Of a stretch of DNA of 64,000 nucleotides, positions 23,634 to 34,879 are shown piece after piece. The stretch is from positions 4,216,001 through 4,280,000 of the forward strand of contig PYIU01000006.1 of NCBI GenBank assembly GCA_003415625.1, in the 5' to 3' direction. Within the stretch, counting starts at the first letter, position 1. Every line of letters begins with the position of its first letter. Under the pieces are notes generated by a model that had not been told where the DNA came from, made no database searches, and saw only the letters and a program-made list of their open reading frames with translations. This DNA is from Aquanectria penicillioides. Taxonomy: Eukaryota; Ascomycota; Sordariomycetes; Hypocreales; Nectriaceae. The position numbers and the translations under genes are program-made.

Positions 23634-24568
23634 TATCCAAAATGGAAAATGAGCCTCTTTATAGGGAAAATGAGAGTAATAAATCCAGGGTAATGAAGAT
23701 GACCGGCTATCGTGCACAAACTAGTGCGCAATGTGGCCTTGGGTGAGTTTTCCCTGAACGTCAGCGGGTGTCTGGACCAAGGGCAATAGCAGCGACGTGC
23801 CGTGACTTTAGATCATTTCTCCAGGTCAACTGCTCGTCCTTCTCGGGAATAGTCTCCAAACCGTGGCGGTCGAGTCTGTGGTTTATGGGGTGATCATGCT
23901 TTCCAATACCCAATCAACGTCGACTGTTGGTCATTTCGTGCCACATTTTCCTCCCCGCCATCCTGGTCCTTGAGTGTGAACCACCACACACCCCCTACTC
24001 TCAATTGGGAAAGCTTACCGGCTATCCATACAGGCGGTGTGTACATGTAGACCTCTTCGCTGGTCATAGCAGCGATCAATATGGCAACGATGAATATGAT
24101 TGCTGATAGGAAACGGATATTGTCATCCTCGTCCCAAAGTTCATGTCTTGGATATTAATTAATTCCGAATTTTGCCAGTGTTTGGACGTAGTCGCTTAGG
24201 AGTTCAACTTAATAGCCCTGTCTCGAAAAGTATAGTGCTTTATTGGGTGTTGCCATTTTCAACACTAAGCCTATTACGTTGGGGTTTAAGTATCCCACAT
24301 CACGGACCGTGAGGGGTCATTTTAAGGCATAGCTAAGTTTCGATATATGGACATGGATAGTTTGCCTCTAATAAATGCTATCTTGAGTCTTTTTAAAAAG
24401 AGCAACGAGATGCTCGAAATCAAGGTTTATACCGGTATTTACCCTGTTCAAATCATGATAGCGGCCTTGGAACATGTGCTTTCACTAAGGACGGACTTCT
24501 TTTAAAATGTACCGTTGCATCCCGATTTCTCAATTATCAGGCCGGCGAGCAATGTTCCTCATGCCGCC
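23634..24568. other. Intergenic region with a possible small relic
   Basis: On the minus strand at about 24079-24000 a short hydrophobic stretch (IVAILIAAMTSEEVYMYTPPVW) looks like the end of a membrane protein. It is too short to assign. The rest, including AT-rich sequence at 24150-24450, shows nothing. Confidence 0.35.
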
Positions 24569-25446
24569 TTACAACCACTGCTGGTTCCCAAAATGCGACA
24601 AAAATGCACCGCCATCCTTCTCTACGGTGGCGTTGTGTATGACATTGAGTACGTCCTTGACAGCTTCTGAGGGCTGCACTGGTCCTGTAAAGTTAGGTTG
24701 GTACTTCTGGAACGCTGCCCCCATAGCCATGAGATTGTTCAGCTGCTTTTCGCTCAGATTAGGTGCGTGGCCTGTTTCAACCGTCCCAGGGCACACGGCC
24801 AGGAAAAGGATTCCTTCGTTGATGTACTGCGCTTGATACTTTGTTATGAGCGTGTTCAGTGCGCCTTTGCTGACCGCGTAAGGGAAGCCCAATGTGAGCT
24901 TCCATTCCTTGGTCATGGCCTGGTCGGCCAAGCCCGACGAGATGGCAATGACCTTTTTGGCGGAACTGTTCCGGACAAGGGGAACAAACAAGTTAAAAAG
25001 GTGCATGTTGCCAACAACGTTCACACGGAATAAGTCCAATATGTCATCTGCGAGTCTCTTAGGGTCCGCGGAGGCCAGGTCCTGAACGTCGTCCGAACCG
25101 GACCAGTCTGAGATCTTGCCTGCATTGGCGATAAGATAGTCGATCTTTCCCTCGGTTGCCTTAGATACAATGTCTACAGTGGCCTGGAGGGCGTCACTGT
25201 CGGTTATATCGGCCTGGACAACAGTGATGTTGGAGGCACCAATCTCGGCTGCCATCTTTATCTCAGTTGCCTTCTTGTTACGGACTAGAGCCACAATGGT
25301 GTTATTGGGGTCGGCCGATAGTTGGCGAACGAATTCGAACTTTGGAACAGTCAGATAACGTCTATGTAGTTTCACACAAACCCAGGGGTCGAATCGATAC
25401 GTACTCCGATGCCGCGCGAAGCGCCTGTAACGACATAAGAGGCCAT
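24569..25446 (-). CDS. Short-chain dehydrogenase/reductase (NAD(P)-dependent), 270 aa, one intron
   Basis: The start codon at 25446 opens a 14-codon exon encoding the whole cofactor motif TGASRGIG (residues 7-14). A 65-nt intron (25340..25404, donor GTACGT, branch TCTGAC, acceptor AAAG) then joins to the main frame. The long unspliced frame starting further upstream lacks this Rossmann motif, so the spliced model is clearly better. Other SDR landmarks are D in VVQADITD, NAG (86-88), the catalytic Ser in AISSG (148-149), and Tyr168 and Lys172 in YAVSK. The sequence style is that of the fungal norsolorinic-acid-ketoreductase-like subclass, often found in secondary-metabolite clusters; the substrate is unknown. 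It is divergent from the Zn2Cys6 regulator at 26058, with ~610 bp between them. Confidence 0.92.
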
Positions 25447-26057
25447 CTTGATCGAGATTTTTTTTTGGTACAACAGCTGATGAGAAATTTGTCATATGAG
25501 GACCATTGGCTGATGGTTACTAGTTGTGTTGGTGATTCTCAAGCCGGATAGGGGCCCAAAGTGTGGTGCTTTATACATTATGGACGACACCACGTGATCC
25601 ATAGCTTTGAGGAGATTGTTAAGCATGGTAGGAATCCAGCACCTTCCACCGGGATTCATGGAGTTTCAGTGGCTCACAAAGGATAGCACTCTCGCAGATA
25701 GTTGCTAGACATCAGAATTTCAGGAGAGCTTGACTCAATCGCCTCAAATTGGGGGCCTATAGGCGGCCCACACAGGGGACGCTTACCCAAAGTTGAATTT
25801 CAGAGTTCGCGGAAAGTTGCACTGGTGGGGCGCGCTGGCTCAGAGGTAGGCCCTTGATTGGCTATTCCGCCTAGGATCGACCGGTGCATACACGAGCCTG
25901 GAAAACCCAGACCAACCAACCTGATGGGGCTAATGCGGCATCCGGATGACGATGCCACGCTTAGTTATTTCTGGCTTTTCCACGCATATTTCCTCGTCCC
26001 TTCATAGCATCAGTCTCGCAAAAACTTGACTTACCCCCCAGCCAGACCCGTATTATC
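25447..26057. promoter_or_regulatory. Shared divergent promoter region of SDR and Zn2Cys6 genes
   Basis: This 611-bp region separates two divergently transcribed genes and must carry both promoters. CACGTG-like sequence is present near 25590 (CACCACGTGATCC). CGG/CCG triplets suited to a Zn2Cys6 dimer occur, but I cannot pick a convincing pair. Assignment as a shared regulatory region is inference from layout. Confidence 0.4.
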
Positions 26058-27914
26058 ATGGCGTCCAAGGCAGTTGACCGGCAGGAAAAACCAAAGCGAG
26101 GATGCTGGACTTGCAAAGGTGAAGTTAATTCAACCCTCCCATTGGATGCTCTCAAGGCGGATGTGCTGACAGGAGACCCTTGATGGGACCTGTTTACAGG
26201 TCGTCGTATTTCTTGCGACCGTCAAGTCCCCAGCTGTTCCAATTGCGCTAGATCCAATCGGAAGTGTTTGGGTTATGGCATGCGACTCTCTTGGCCACGG
26301 AGCAGTGACCCAAAAAGAGCCATTGTAGCCATGTCAAATCCGGCCTCAACCCCAACACAGACAGCCTCAAAGTGTTGCTCCACGGGCCTGAGGCTGATGA
26401 ATACCTCTTCCCGAGACATCGAAATGTACCACTACCTTCGAGAGCCTCGAAGTGGGACATGTATGTTCCTCTCATTTTGTCGCCAAAATCACCGTTCCTC
26501 AGAAGAGGGCTGATAGCTGACCCATCTTTGTGACCTGCGCACCCAGATGAGAGACAGCCAGCGCATTTGGTTTTCCCTCCGCCTCCCCTACCCTGGTCTC
26601 CAGGCAACCCTGACTCCAAAATCTCGGAGCTAGTTGAATATTGTAGGCTTGTTGATCTCGAAATCCCCTAGGCGGTTAGGATTATATTATTGACACTCTA
26701 CCCTTGCAGTTGCAACGGTGTCTTACTCGACACTGTCAGTTTTGGGTGTCGATCCGGGTCACCTGCGGAATCTCCTGATTCAGATGACAGCTTCCAGCAG
26801 GGGACTCCCCGCTGTAGCCCTCAAGTCATCGCTGCTGGCCGTGTCTTCGTTACATCGTGATGGTCTGCAGGACTTGGCTTTACGGTATAAGATCGCTGCG
26901 ATCAACGCCCTTACCGAGTCAGCCCAATTGGGACCCCTAAATGCCCTGGAATGTGTCCAACACGCTGCTACCTGCATGCTTTTAGCTACTTTTGAGATCC
27001 AGCATCATTCTGAGTCTTCAGGCCAATGGGTTTTTTATGTTGGCTGTGCCAAGGACATCGCCCAAACCACAGGCCTTGACCAGCGATCAGACCGAGGCGA
27101 GCTCAGTCCTCTTTTGGATTGGATCTGCTATTTGGACATAATGTCATGGTTTGTCGTGCGGCATTGGCGTCACTCTTCCACGCTGCCACATTCGACTATA
27201 GACAAGATGGCCCTGAAGAAACGTAAGAGTCGTGGGAAATGGCCCTTAGTAAGTATAAAAAAACATGATAGACAGTTCCCACATTTACAGCCTCGAGTTC
27301 GAAAGTAGTCTCAGCTGACTCTGCTTCTATAGTTACTTAATCGCACCAATTTGGTTCGTAAAGCTTTAGAGCCAATTGCTGCCGTATCTGATATCATAGT
27401 TGAACCCCATGATCCCCGCGCCCAGACCAATGAGTATCACAGTCAACTCCGCTCACTTGAAGGTGCACTCACGAGCAATTTCCTGCCTAGGACTACTGTG
27501 ACAGAGTCGGGATCGGAAGACGACATCATACCAGACCTTTATCGGCTTGCAACCCTCGTTTACCTGGGCTGTGGATCGGCAACCCCCTGTGCTCGAGATC
27601 CACCGCTAGATGCCTTGATCGATCGGGGATTTCAACTTATCAGAGCGTTAAACAAATGTGAGCGGTCTTATCCACTCATAATACTTGGTTCCGAGGCGCG
27701 CAATGACGAGGAGCGAATGGTCCTACTCGAGCTCATACACAGGACTGAGGCGAAACACAACGCTACCAACCTGATGCGCATAAAAACGGCTCTTACAATG
27801 GTATGGTCACAGCGTGACCTCGAAGCAGATGAAGAGGAACACGACGACCTGAAATATCTCCACAGAATGGATACAGTCATTAGTTCCGCCTGTACACTGC
27901 CGTTCTTGTCGTAA
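26058..27914 (+). CDS. Zn2Cys6 fungal transcription factor (Fungal_trans_2 type), 512 aa, five exons
   Basis: This is a DNA-binding regulator. The six zinc-ligand cysteines are at residues 16, 19, 26, 33, 36 and 43 (CWTCKGRRISC..CSNCARSNRKC), spread over the first intron. I infer exons 26058..26118, 26200..26460, 26547..26642, 26710..27248 and 27333..27914; introns are 81, 86, 67 and 84 nt. All junctions keep phase, and the unspliced frames each end in stops shortly after the donors. The third donor (T|GTAGGC) is the least certain. The C-terminal half has the features of the PF11951-like acidic/helical domain: a YSTLSVLGVDPGHLR region, LSPLLDWICYLDIMSW, then IPDLYRLATLVYLGCG near the end. Placement between an SDR and a methyltransferase suggests a pathway-specific regulator. 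It converges on the methyltransferase gene. Confidence 0.88.
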
Positions 27915-28237
27915 TATCTAACGCGTGGTGTCTTTATTTTCTAGGGGTGGGTGGAGTTCAATACGTAAATTATCATGATTAGAATGAGACTAGCACTAAG
28001 TATAATATCAAATGGAGTAAAGCTAAGAAGTTCTTGGCCTTGAATATGTGATTGAGATTGCCCGTCGCACATCTTTGATAGTTGACAGCACCCCTGCCTG
28101 ACCATCCGTCAAGCACTTAGCTGCCGCCACCTGAACCAGTGGTCTAAATAACCTACCTGCCTACTTATATTCGGAGACTGTGTATGGGCAACCGCGGCTA
28201 GGTATATATTGGTAAGAACCCCATTCAAGCGCCATGC
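27915..28237. terminator. Convergent 3' region of regulator and methyltransferase genes
   Basis: This 323 bp contains both 3' UTRs. AT-rich stretches with AATAAT/ATAATAT-like sequence at 27975-28010 may serve polyadenylation. No other element is seen. Confidence 0.35.
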
Positions 28238-29687
28238 CTAAGCCTGAGGCCTCTTCCCATAAACTGAGCGGCTAAATAGAGTGTTAGCATACTGAGAAAA
28301 AAAAGGAGGCGGCAAAAGAAATACATTGACCAATAGGCATGAATTTTCGGGTTGTTCAGATCCTTCCTAACCTCGACCAGGAAAAGAGTAACTTCTTCGG
28401 GAGTCCAGCCAAGGCACCTTGTGAACAAAGCCATGGAAAGCCCCTCAAGAAGGCCGTCCGTGTTTAGGTTGCTCCACTCCCCAAGCTCTTTAAATCTCTT
28501 CTCCTTGGGCCAGCGATTTGTGGGCCATTTAAACGGCGCCTCTTGAATATCAACGAATCCAGCTTCGGCCATGAGGGGTTTGAATCGATCAGTATCTACG
28601 AAAACAGTTCCATGCTTTTTAGCAGCCTCGGCCAAAAGATGGCCCCATTTTAGAAGCGCATGGTCTTCAGTTAGAGTATTATCGTCTGACCGCATAAGCA
28701 CATCGACATCCTGGAGCTCGGCATAGCCACCCGGTGTGAGATTCCTAGTGCAAATTAGGGTTGCCCGACTTATCTACGAACACGAAAAAAGTAACTCACT
28801 CATAAATCTTGCGTAGATACTCAGGCCACTTTTTGACAGAGACGTTCATCATCCTGCTGTGAATATAATCAAAGGGCCGAGAATAAGTCCACTCCTCGTC
28901 GATGTCGTCGATTTCGAACTTTAGATTCGGGGGCACGCTGCTTGAGGTTTGAGTTGATGTTCGCCTTTCATTTGGGAAGTCTCATGTCATACAAATCCGG
29001 TTGGGTAGGAGATAGATCGACTCCTATTACCTAGACATATTATTAGCCTTATTCGCTCTCTTTCCCCTAAGATGATTTTCATCTCACCTCAGCCTCAGGA
29101 TGGTCGTCTGCAAAATCGATGGCCCAAATGCCTGTACCAGTACCCAGGTCGAGAACGCGGCCACTCTTGAAGTCGGCAAGGTTCGGCGGGGACAAACCCA
29201 GTTTGTTATCGAAGGTTAGGAGGAACAGGTTGTGTTGCAAGTCTGAAAGGATACCGTGTAAGAATCTTTGTTGGTGGAGGTGAAGTCTTTATATTACCCA
29301 ATCTTTCGTTCTCAGTCTCGTCATTAGGCATGTAATATCCTGCAATAGGTCAGAGAGATCACGAGTTCCGATGAAAGAAGGCAACCTACTTCCGTCCTTG
29401 TATGCGTGGTATGTTCTCCCGTTTTCCAGTCGATAGTTGAGAATGGAGCTGCTCACACTAGCAGTTGATGAAGTATTGTCCTATGTCGTAAGCTGAATCA
29501 GCAACAGCTTTAATTCACAGCATATGGTAATAACCAAGATGCTTTCCATACATCTTCGACTGCGGAGTCTCGATCGTTGTCAATCTTGATTTATTGTCAG
29601 CCCATACTTTTATCGTATAGAGTCGCGGAGAAGAGGGCGTACACCATCATCGACATGAATGACAGGTTCTGCGGGGGGTGTCGCCAT
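28238..29687 (-). CDS. LaeA-like/UMTA-type SAM-dependent methyltransferase, 325 aa, nine exons
   Basis: This is the class that includes LaeA and many secondary-metabolite methyltransferases. Motif I VLDLGTGTGIWAIDFAD is at residues 94-110. It is preceded by the family N-terminus SSSILNYRLENGRTYHAYKDG and DETENERLDLQHNLFLLTF. It is followed by VIGVDLSPTQPDFVPPN, the EEWTYSRPFDYIHSR block, LTPGGYAELQD, and the end AYWSIRSVYGRRP. Complement exons: 29687..29645, 29568..29552, 29480..29390, 29339..29298, 29242..29088, 29030..28993, 28937..28800, 28744..28325 and 28271..28238. Eight introns are 50-76 nt, all in phase. The only long unspliced frame covers exon 8 alone. Exon 2 is just 17 nt and is the weakest call. 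It could act with the neighbouring SDR and regulator; the target is unknown. Confidence 0.87.
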
Positions 29688-31160
29688 TTTCGCCAAGCTT
29701 TAGGCTCACACTGAGGTTCTCCGTCGTCAACTGGTTGTTGAGTTTAGAGGAGATATTTGGTACTCCAAGCATGGCGTGGTTGCTGGATTTAATACCGTGG
29801 TACCCCACTTGTTTCTTCGTTTCGGTGTTGCGTTGTCTCTTCACCGGGCGCAGGGTATGCACTATCAAACCAACAGCCAGGCCAGGATTACGAGCCCAGC
29901 CAATCAGACTATCTGAGTCCCTGGCCTTCGCCAACACACAAGCATCGCAAAAGTTTACCGGCATGTAAATTTAGCGCATACAACCAGCAAGTTTCGAGAA
30001 ATTCCACCTTACAACAATGCTTGACCACAATCTATACTGCACCAATATGGAGGACAAGCTCGCTACACCACCTTGTCTGCTATCAGATAGCCTAGGTGGG
30101 AAGAGAGAAGAAGGCGAATTTCAGTTCCCCCCGCTTCCAGATCAGCAGATGGCCATTATCTACATCCCCGCACTCTTCTTGATAAGCCCTCTTGGCTTAT
30201 TCGGCGGCCAGTCGGGAATTGTGGAGTAGGGAACTATGTCGGATGGGCGGAATCCTTGGGCATTTATGCAGTGCCCATGCCACCTCGCTTGCTAAACAGG
30301 TCGCTAGGGGAAGAAGACGTGCTTCCGGGCCCTGCATATTGCAGATGAAGCGGACTGGACCTTGCTTGTATGCCCTAGCCCTGATAATGGCTAGTTTGAC
30401 TGCCATTTTAATTCGGTATTAAAAACCTCCGCACTGCTGAATTCCAGGCAGGGATCACTAGTGTTCTCTTACAATAAGGTGTATGCATTAGAGTAACGGC
30501 ATCGGAGACATTCTTCTGCCAAAGGTCGCCAGAGTACCAAAGTACCAAAGATCCACGTTCTGTGGATTTATAAATAGCAGTACCTACTACGCAACTAGCT
30601 CTCTTTGAATGAAATGAATTCAGTGTTGATTTAATGGTGAGTAGGTGTGTCTATTGTATTTGTGCCGACAGAAGAAGTTTCCCAAGGTGCTGCACATAGT
30701 ACAAAGATTTGCTAACGAAATCGTTACATAGAAGCGGGGTTTGGAGGTGGTGCTGCTGTAGTTCACCTTTGCTCCACCCTGAGCGCTGTATATAACCTCA
30801 TTCAGCCCGGTTATCATCATATCGCGCCCTTCTGTGTACTTTGTACACAGCCACTTCTTCTTGCATCCCTAAGACTTTAAGGATTAGGTGAGGTTTCAAT
30901 AGAGCTGTCTCGTAAATTCGTTTTGAAATATGCTTTCCGCAAAAGTCTGGAAACGGTATATTTGATCGGGCATAGACGCACATCTTGGCAGAGGTTTACT
31001 TATTGGCAAAGAAATGGCCTCGCACAAATAAGAGGAGGTTAACACCCACAGTGACTCGATCTACATCATTAACACACTTGACTTCTGGCATCCATGCTTG
31101 AATTCAAACATGACATTTAAATCCTCTGACCTTACGGTCTACGCCAAGTTATCATTCAAA
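29688..31160. other. Intergenic region, no supported gene
   Basis: The region holds several short frames on both strands without family signals. Compact GC-normal sequence gives way to more AT-rich sequence after 30.4 kb. Nothing else is recognised. Confidence 0.4.
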
Positions 31161-31280
31161 ATGGTTCACATTATCAAATTCGTTGGCATTCCAGTTGTTG
31201 CTCCACTTGCACTAGGTGCACCAGCAAATGTAAACCTTCAAACCAGCGTCGGCGCCGTTCGGATGATTGTACATTACTAG
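31161..31280 (+). pseudogene. Possible truncated small secreted protein (39 codons)
   Basis: From the ATG at 31161 the translation begins MVHIIKFVGIPVVAPLALGA, which looks like a signal peptide with a cleavable end, and stops 19 codons later. It could be the 5' end of a secreted-protein gene cut off by the palindromic array that begins at 31274. It is also short enough to be chance. Confidence 0.25.
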
Positions 31281-31762
31281 CAATGTTTAGTTACAGTGAG
31301 ATCTTAACACCATTGCGCTAACGGCGGCACGTTGAACAGCGACGTAATTACTGGTAATCAGCTGCTACTAGTAGGGCGCCTAGAGTATTACATCTACTTA
31401 CTAGTAGTGCTTAGCTATTGGTAAGCTGGTGAGTGGTGTTGGCACTGCTTGGATGCTGGCATGCTACTCGTAACGCTGATTTACTGGTAATAAGCAGCTC
31501 TAGGATCGTGGAGATGTAAACTGCAGTGCGTTACTAGTAAGATACTGAGATTATAGCGCTAAGAGTGGTATATTAAACAATGATATGTTTCTAGTAATCT
31601 TTAGTTCCCAGTAAGATACATAAGGCACCTTACTAATTTATTGGCAACACTTGGCTACTCGTAGGATGCTAATCATAGGGTGAGGACTTGCTAGGTTATT
31701 GGTAACCGCGCTAGCTTACGGCTTGTGTTCTGGAGATTTGTGTAGTAGTAGGTTACTAGTAG
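31274..31762. repeat. Array of ~14 palindromic decamers, consensus TTACTNGTAA, with a 17-bp register
   Basis: Direct reading finds a palindrome-like decamer (T/C)TA(C/T)T(A/G/C)GTA(A/G) at starts 31274, 31348, 31365, 31398, 31415, 31464, 31481, 31531, 31588, 31605, 31638, 31655, 31696 and 31753. Perfect TTACTAGTAA stands at 31531, TTACTGGTAA at 31348 and 31481, and CTACTAGTAG at 31365. Five neighbouring starts are exactly 17 bp apart, two are 33, and two are 49-50, which suggests a degenerate ~16.5-bp unit with lost copies. Spacer sequences between decamers are not conserved. No open frame covers the block. It could be a decayed minisatellite or a clustered binding-site array. Confidence 0.75.
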
Positions 31763-32327
31763 GGTGGGACTCTGCGGTTAAGATACCATCGAAATATAAT
31801 ATTTAGGCCATAATAACCCCTCTCTCAACGGTTTCCCTTCCCATTCGCACGCGCCGACACATCTAATAAGGTTAGGCTCGCAACTTGCGCGACAACAATA
31901 GGCCCCCAAAAAGAAAGCATGCTTAAAGCTTGAATTTAATTGTGCCAATGAACTGGGGTACTACTCAGCAGCATTAAATTCCTAAGCGCCTTCAGTGGTT
32001 TAAAAATTTAACGACAACTAAGAATTCTAAAACTAGGCCTAGTATATACTTGACAAAAAGAGTACTTGCTTACTGCATTAAACTGGATTTTCATTGGTTT
32101 TTTTTATTTAGATGTTTATATGCTGCTTTTAATTTAGTCCTATCTATGAATTGAGCTTGGTGTTGTTAGTTGGTTTAAAAATGAAGGAGATGAATGTAAA
32201 AACGTAAGATGAATTTCGGTAAATTACTAGCGTATGGAAACACCAACTTATGGACTAAATATTTTCATTGACAGTCCTCTTTAATATATAAGTGACTGCC
32301 CCTTTCTATACAGTCAAAACAGCCACT
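31763..32327. other. AT-rich intergenic region
   Basis: No gene is seen. The decamer pattern stops abruptly at 31762 and a low-GC stretch follows. Confidence 0.4.
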
Positions 32328-32705
32328 ATGAATACAGAGAGGGACGTATCTATGATGGACGTTGATCGTCCAGATTCAATCAATAGCACTCATCTCCCCA
32401 AATCCCAAGCAATTCTGACACAAGAATTGGAGACAGATGCTAGCGTTCTGGTTCCCGGTCTGCTTTCAATTTCAAAAAATATCTGCTCTCTTGCGCAAAA
32501 ATTGGTTGATGGAAATAACATTCGTTGTTTTCTCCTTTATAACCAGGCCATCTACAAATTTTGGGTCTCATTATTGCGAACAGTGTATGTACCTAATGGC
32601 ATTGCGCACAAGGATGTACGGATAGCAAAAGCTTTTAAATCCATTAAGGATATTCTTATAAGCAATAGAATTAAGCATTATTTTATGAGATGCGTTTGGA
32701 TTTGA
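32328..32705 (+). CDS. Hypothetical protein, 125 aa
   Basis: The frame starts at an ATG (32328) and ends at 32705. The first ~45 residues are polar (MNTERDVSMMDVDRPDS). The rest is mixed hydrophobic-basic (LLSISKNICSLAQKLVDG; KDVRIAKAFKSIKDILISN). I do not recognise it. The following 500 bp contain many stops in all frames, so it may be the 5' end of a broken gene or a transposon accessory frame. Confidence 0.35.
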   Translation: MNTERDVSMMDVDRPDSINSTHLPKSQAILTQELETDASVLVPGLLSISKNICSLAQKLVDGNNIRCFLLYNQAIYKFWVSLLRTVYVPNGIAHKDVRIAKAFKSIKDILISNRIKHYFMRCVWI

Positions 32706-33246
32706 TTGGCAAATATATTAGATCGTTTCGATGAGTTGATTTAAAAACCGATAGGCGAACTTGCCGTTTGGGCAAAGACTTTAGCAAACACAATGCTACC
32801 GTTGCCATCAAAGTACACCAACAGAGTATTTCAGCCCGAAAGTGAGAGATCAGCTGGCGAAAGCGCATTTCTAGGCGTTAGGCTCTCTTAGCGAATGGTT
32901 CTCTGTTCCTAGCTATTCCGTGCTCAAACAAAGCCGAGACTCTCGTGTAGGTACCAATAAGACGCCAGATATTATGGCAAACTTACACAATTTCAGAAGA
33001 GATTTGTCTATCAGGACAGAAACGCTGAAGGTGCTGGCCATAGAATTTATACAAATACCCTCTCTTGGCTAAATACAAGCATCGGAAAAGCTTGAGACTC
33101 TAAGAGCGCTAGCAGCAGCCAGTGGAGAGTACCATATAGATGAGCTTGTGGCAAATTTTTCACAGCTAGGAATCCAGGATGTAGCAGGAGTTTCCTAAGA
33201 AGGTACACGAGCGAATAGTTGGGAAAGCATAGAGTCGAACCGAGAC
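32706..33246. other. Degenerate region, possible gene remains
   Basis: The sequence has patches that look coding-like downstream of the 125-aa frame but are full of stops. No family is identifiable. Confidence 0.3.
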
Positions 33247-33560
33247 CTAGGTGGGGATATAGAAGTATATGACTTTAGGGGGGTGAGATAGAAGAGATAT
33301 CAAGGGACATCGGAGGGATATCTGGGGGCATGAACACCGGGGATATGGGAGATGGGAGATGTCCAGAGGCGAGATATTGGAGATGTCCAGGGGTGGGAGA
33401 TGAGGGATGTTCGGAGGTGTATGAGATGGGAGATGTCTGGAGCTCAGTGTGATGGCTGGGTGTGATGGCTTAGAGGGAGCTCATTGTGGTAGTTTAATGA
33501 TTTAGTGTGTTAACTCACGGAAGAGGTGGGAGATGTCCGGGGGTGTGGGAATCCTAGGCC
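33247..33560. repeat. G-rich minisatellite, 24-25 bp unit GGAGATGTCC-type
   Basis: Copies of GGAGATGTCC or close variants begin near 33355, 33379, 33403 and 33428 (steps 24, 24, 25). Another, GGGAGATGTCCGGGGGTG, starts near 33527. A 13-mer GTGTGATGGCT(G/T) is directly repeated near 33447 and 33460. Upstream, looser GGGATATC/GGGG variants extend to about 33250. The plus strand has runs of G throughout, so G-quadruplex formation is possible. Confidence 0.7.
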
Positions 33561-34879
33561 ACACATAAACTCGGCCCAGTGCGATGTCCCGACTGGCTGG
33601 GATTCTTAAATGCCGCCGCTTAGAGGAAATGGAGCACAATAATGTGGTGAACTAATCCAGCGTAAGCACTATACAGTACTGTAAAGACTCCAGCAGCAAA
33701 GGAATCAAGCGTTAGGCAGTTGACAGGTAGTTCCTTGGGTCTCAGTATGATTATTCGATGCAATAGAGCAGACTCTTGTATTGTAGTGGGTTTTGCTTAT
33801 CTGGAAGGGAGCGGGAAAATATATTCAATAGAACATATCGGATCAACACTGTAGTGCATGTAGGGGTCCGTTAAGGAATAGCAAAAACCGTACATACTCC
33901 AGGATGCAATCGAGCAAAACAACACAGGTCGACACATATTCATGACGTATGGCCTAATAATGAAACAACTCAGTGTGCAGTATTGTATGTACTGTAAACA
34001 GACGCTCTATAATTTCACGTTTTATTGACCGTCCTGGTCTTCATCTAAACCAGTTAGGTGACCACTGGGTGGAGATTTTTCCTGCCAGGCTGTGCTAGAC
34101 TTAGCCTTTTGAAAGCTTGCTGGCGTTCTCCTCACAGTTACTGGGTAGGCTTGCACCTACGAAAGTTAACGAACAAGCCATGCAATGAATCTCCTTAAAA
34201 TATTAGCTAAAGGAGTAGGGAATAGCGGGTCACTATTAGGGCTATAGTCATAATGTCTATCATTTCGTCGCAATACGATATAGACATTTGCATTGTAGCG
34301 GTTGCTTAGCTGGTCACATCTGTGCATAGGTCGGTGAGTGGCCCTAGCAAAATTCTCATTGGCCCTCTCACGCATTTAAGGAGGAGGATTCGATGCTTGC
34401 GAAAACTTGAGGCGGTCAATCTGGGTAACTTCGGGGTGCCCGCCTCGTCTCGATGGAGGTTCAAAGTGGCGGCCCCTCAACTCCCAGTTCGTGAATTTAG
34501 CTGCTGGTCTTCCCTTTCCCATCTCGCATGTAATTATCTATTCTTAGCTTTCAACCACAATAGATACCGTATAAGGTACATGCGAAGGATTATAAACAAC
34601 ATATTCATTGAATGCCAAGCTCCCCCCTGAAGATGTGTCAACTGTATGGCATCGTCGTATCGGGCTATGAAGTCACGCGCGGGTTAGTCTCGAGATCTTC
34701 TCAAATAACCACAAGCAAAAAAAGGAAGGAAGAGAAGGAGAAAGAATTTCAATCTACAAACCATCAAAACCATCTCATCTCCCGTGCAGGGAAATCCTCC
34801 CACCTCCCACTTAACTTTCTTCCACTTCGAAGGCCTAGTCCTCCCCACCCCCCTTCAATACACCTCTGCTGCCCGTCCG
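33561..34879. other. Intergenic region, no supported gene
   Basis: No convincing gene. TACAGTACTGTA-type short palindromes occur near 33670 and 33990. Plus-strand frames at 34.3-35.1 kb are mostly antisense shadows of the PARP relic. Confidence 0.35.

Noticed and set aside
25814..25885. tRNA-like stretch (TGGCTCAGAGGTAGG resembling an A box, GGATCGACC resembling a B box)
   Set aside because: The acceptor, D and anticodon stems do not pair, and the T-loop lacks the invariant TTC. Chance resemblance or a very old relic.
31274..31762. CRISPR-like array
   Set aside because: The repeats are only ~10 bp, degenerate and palindromic, with spacing of 17 or more but no constant spacer length, and the host is a fungus.
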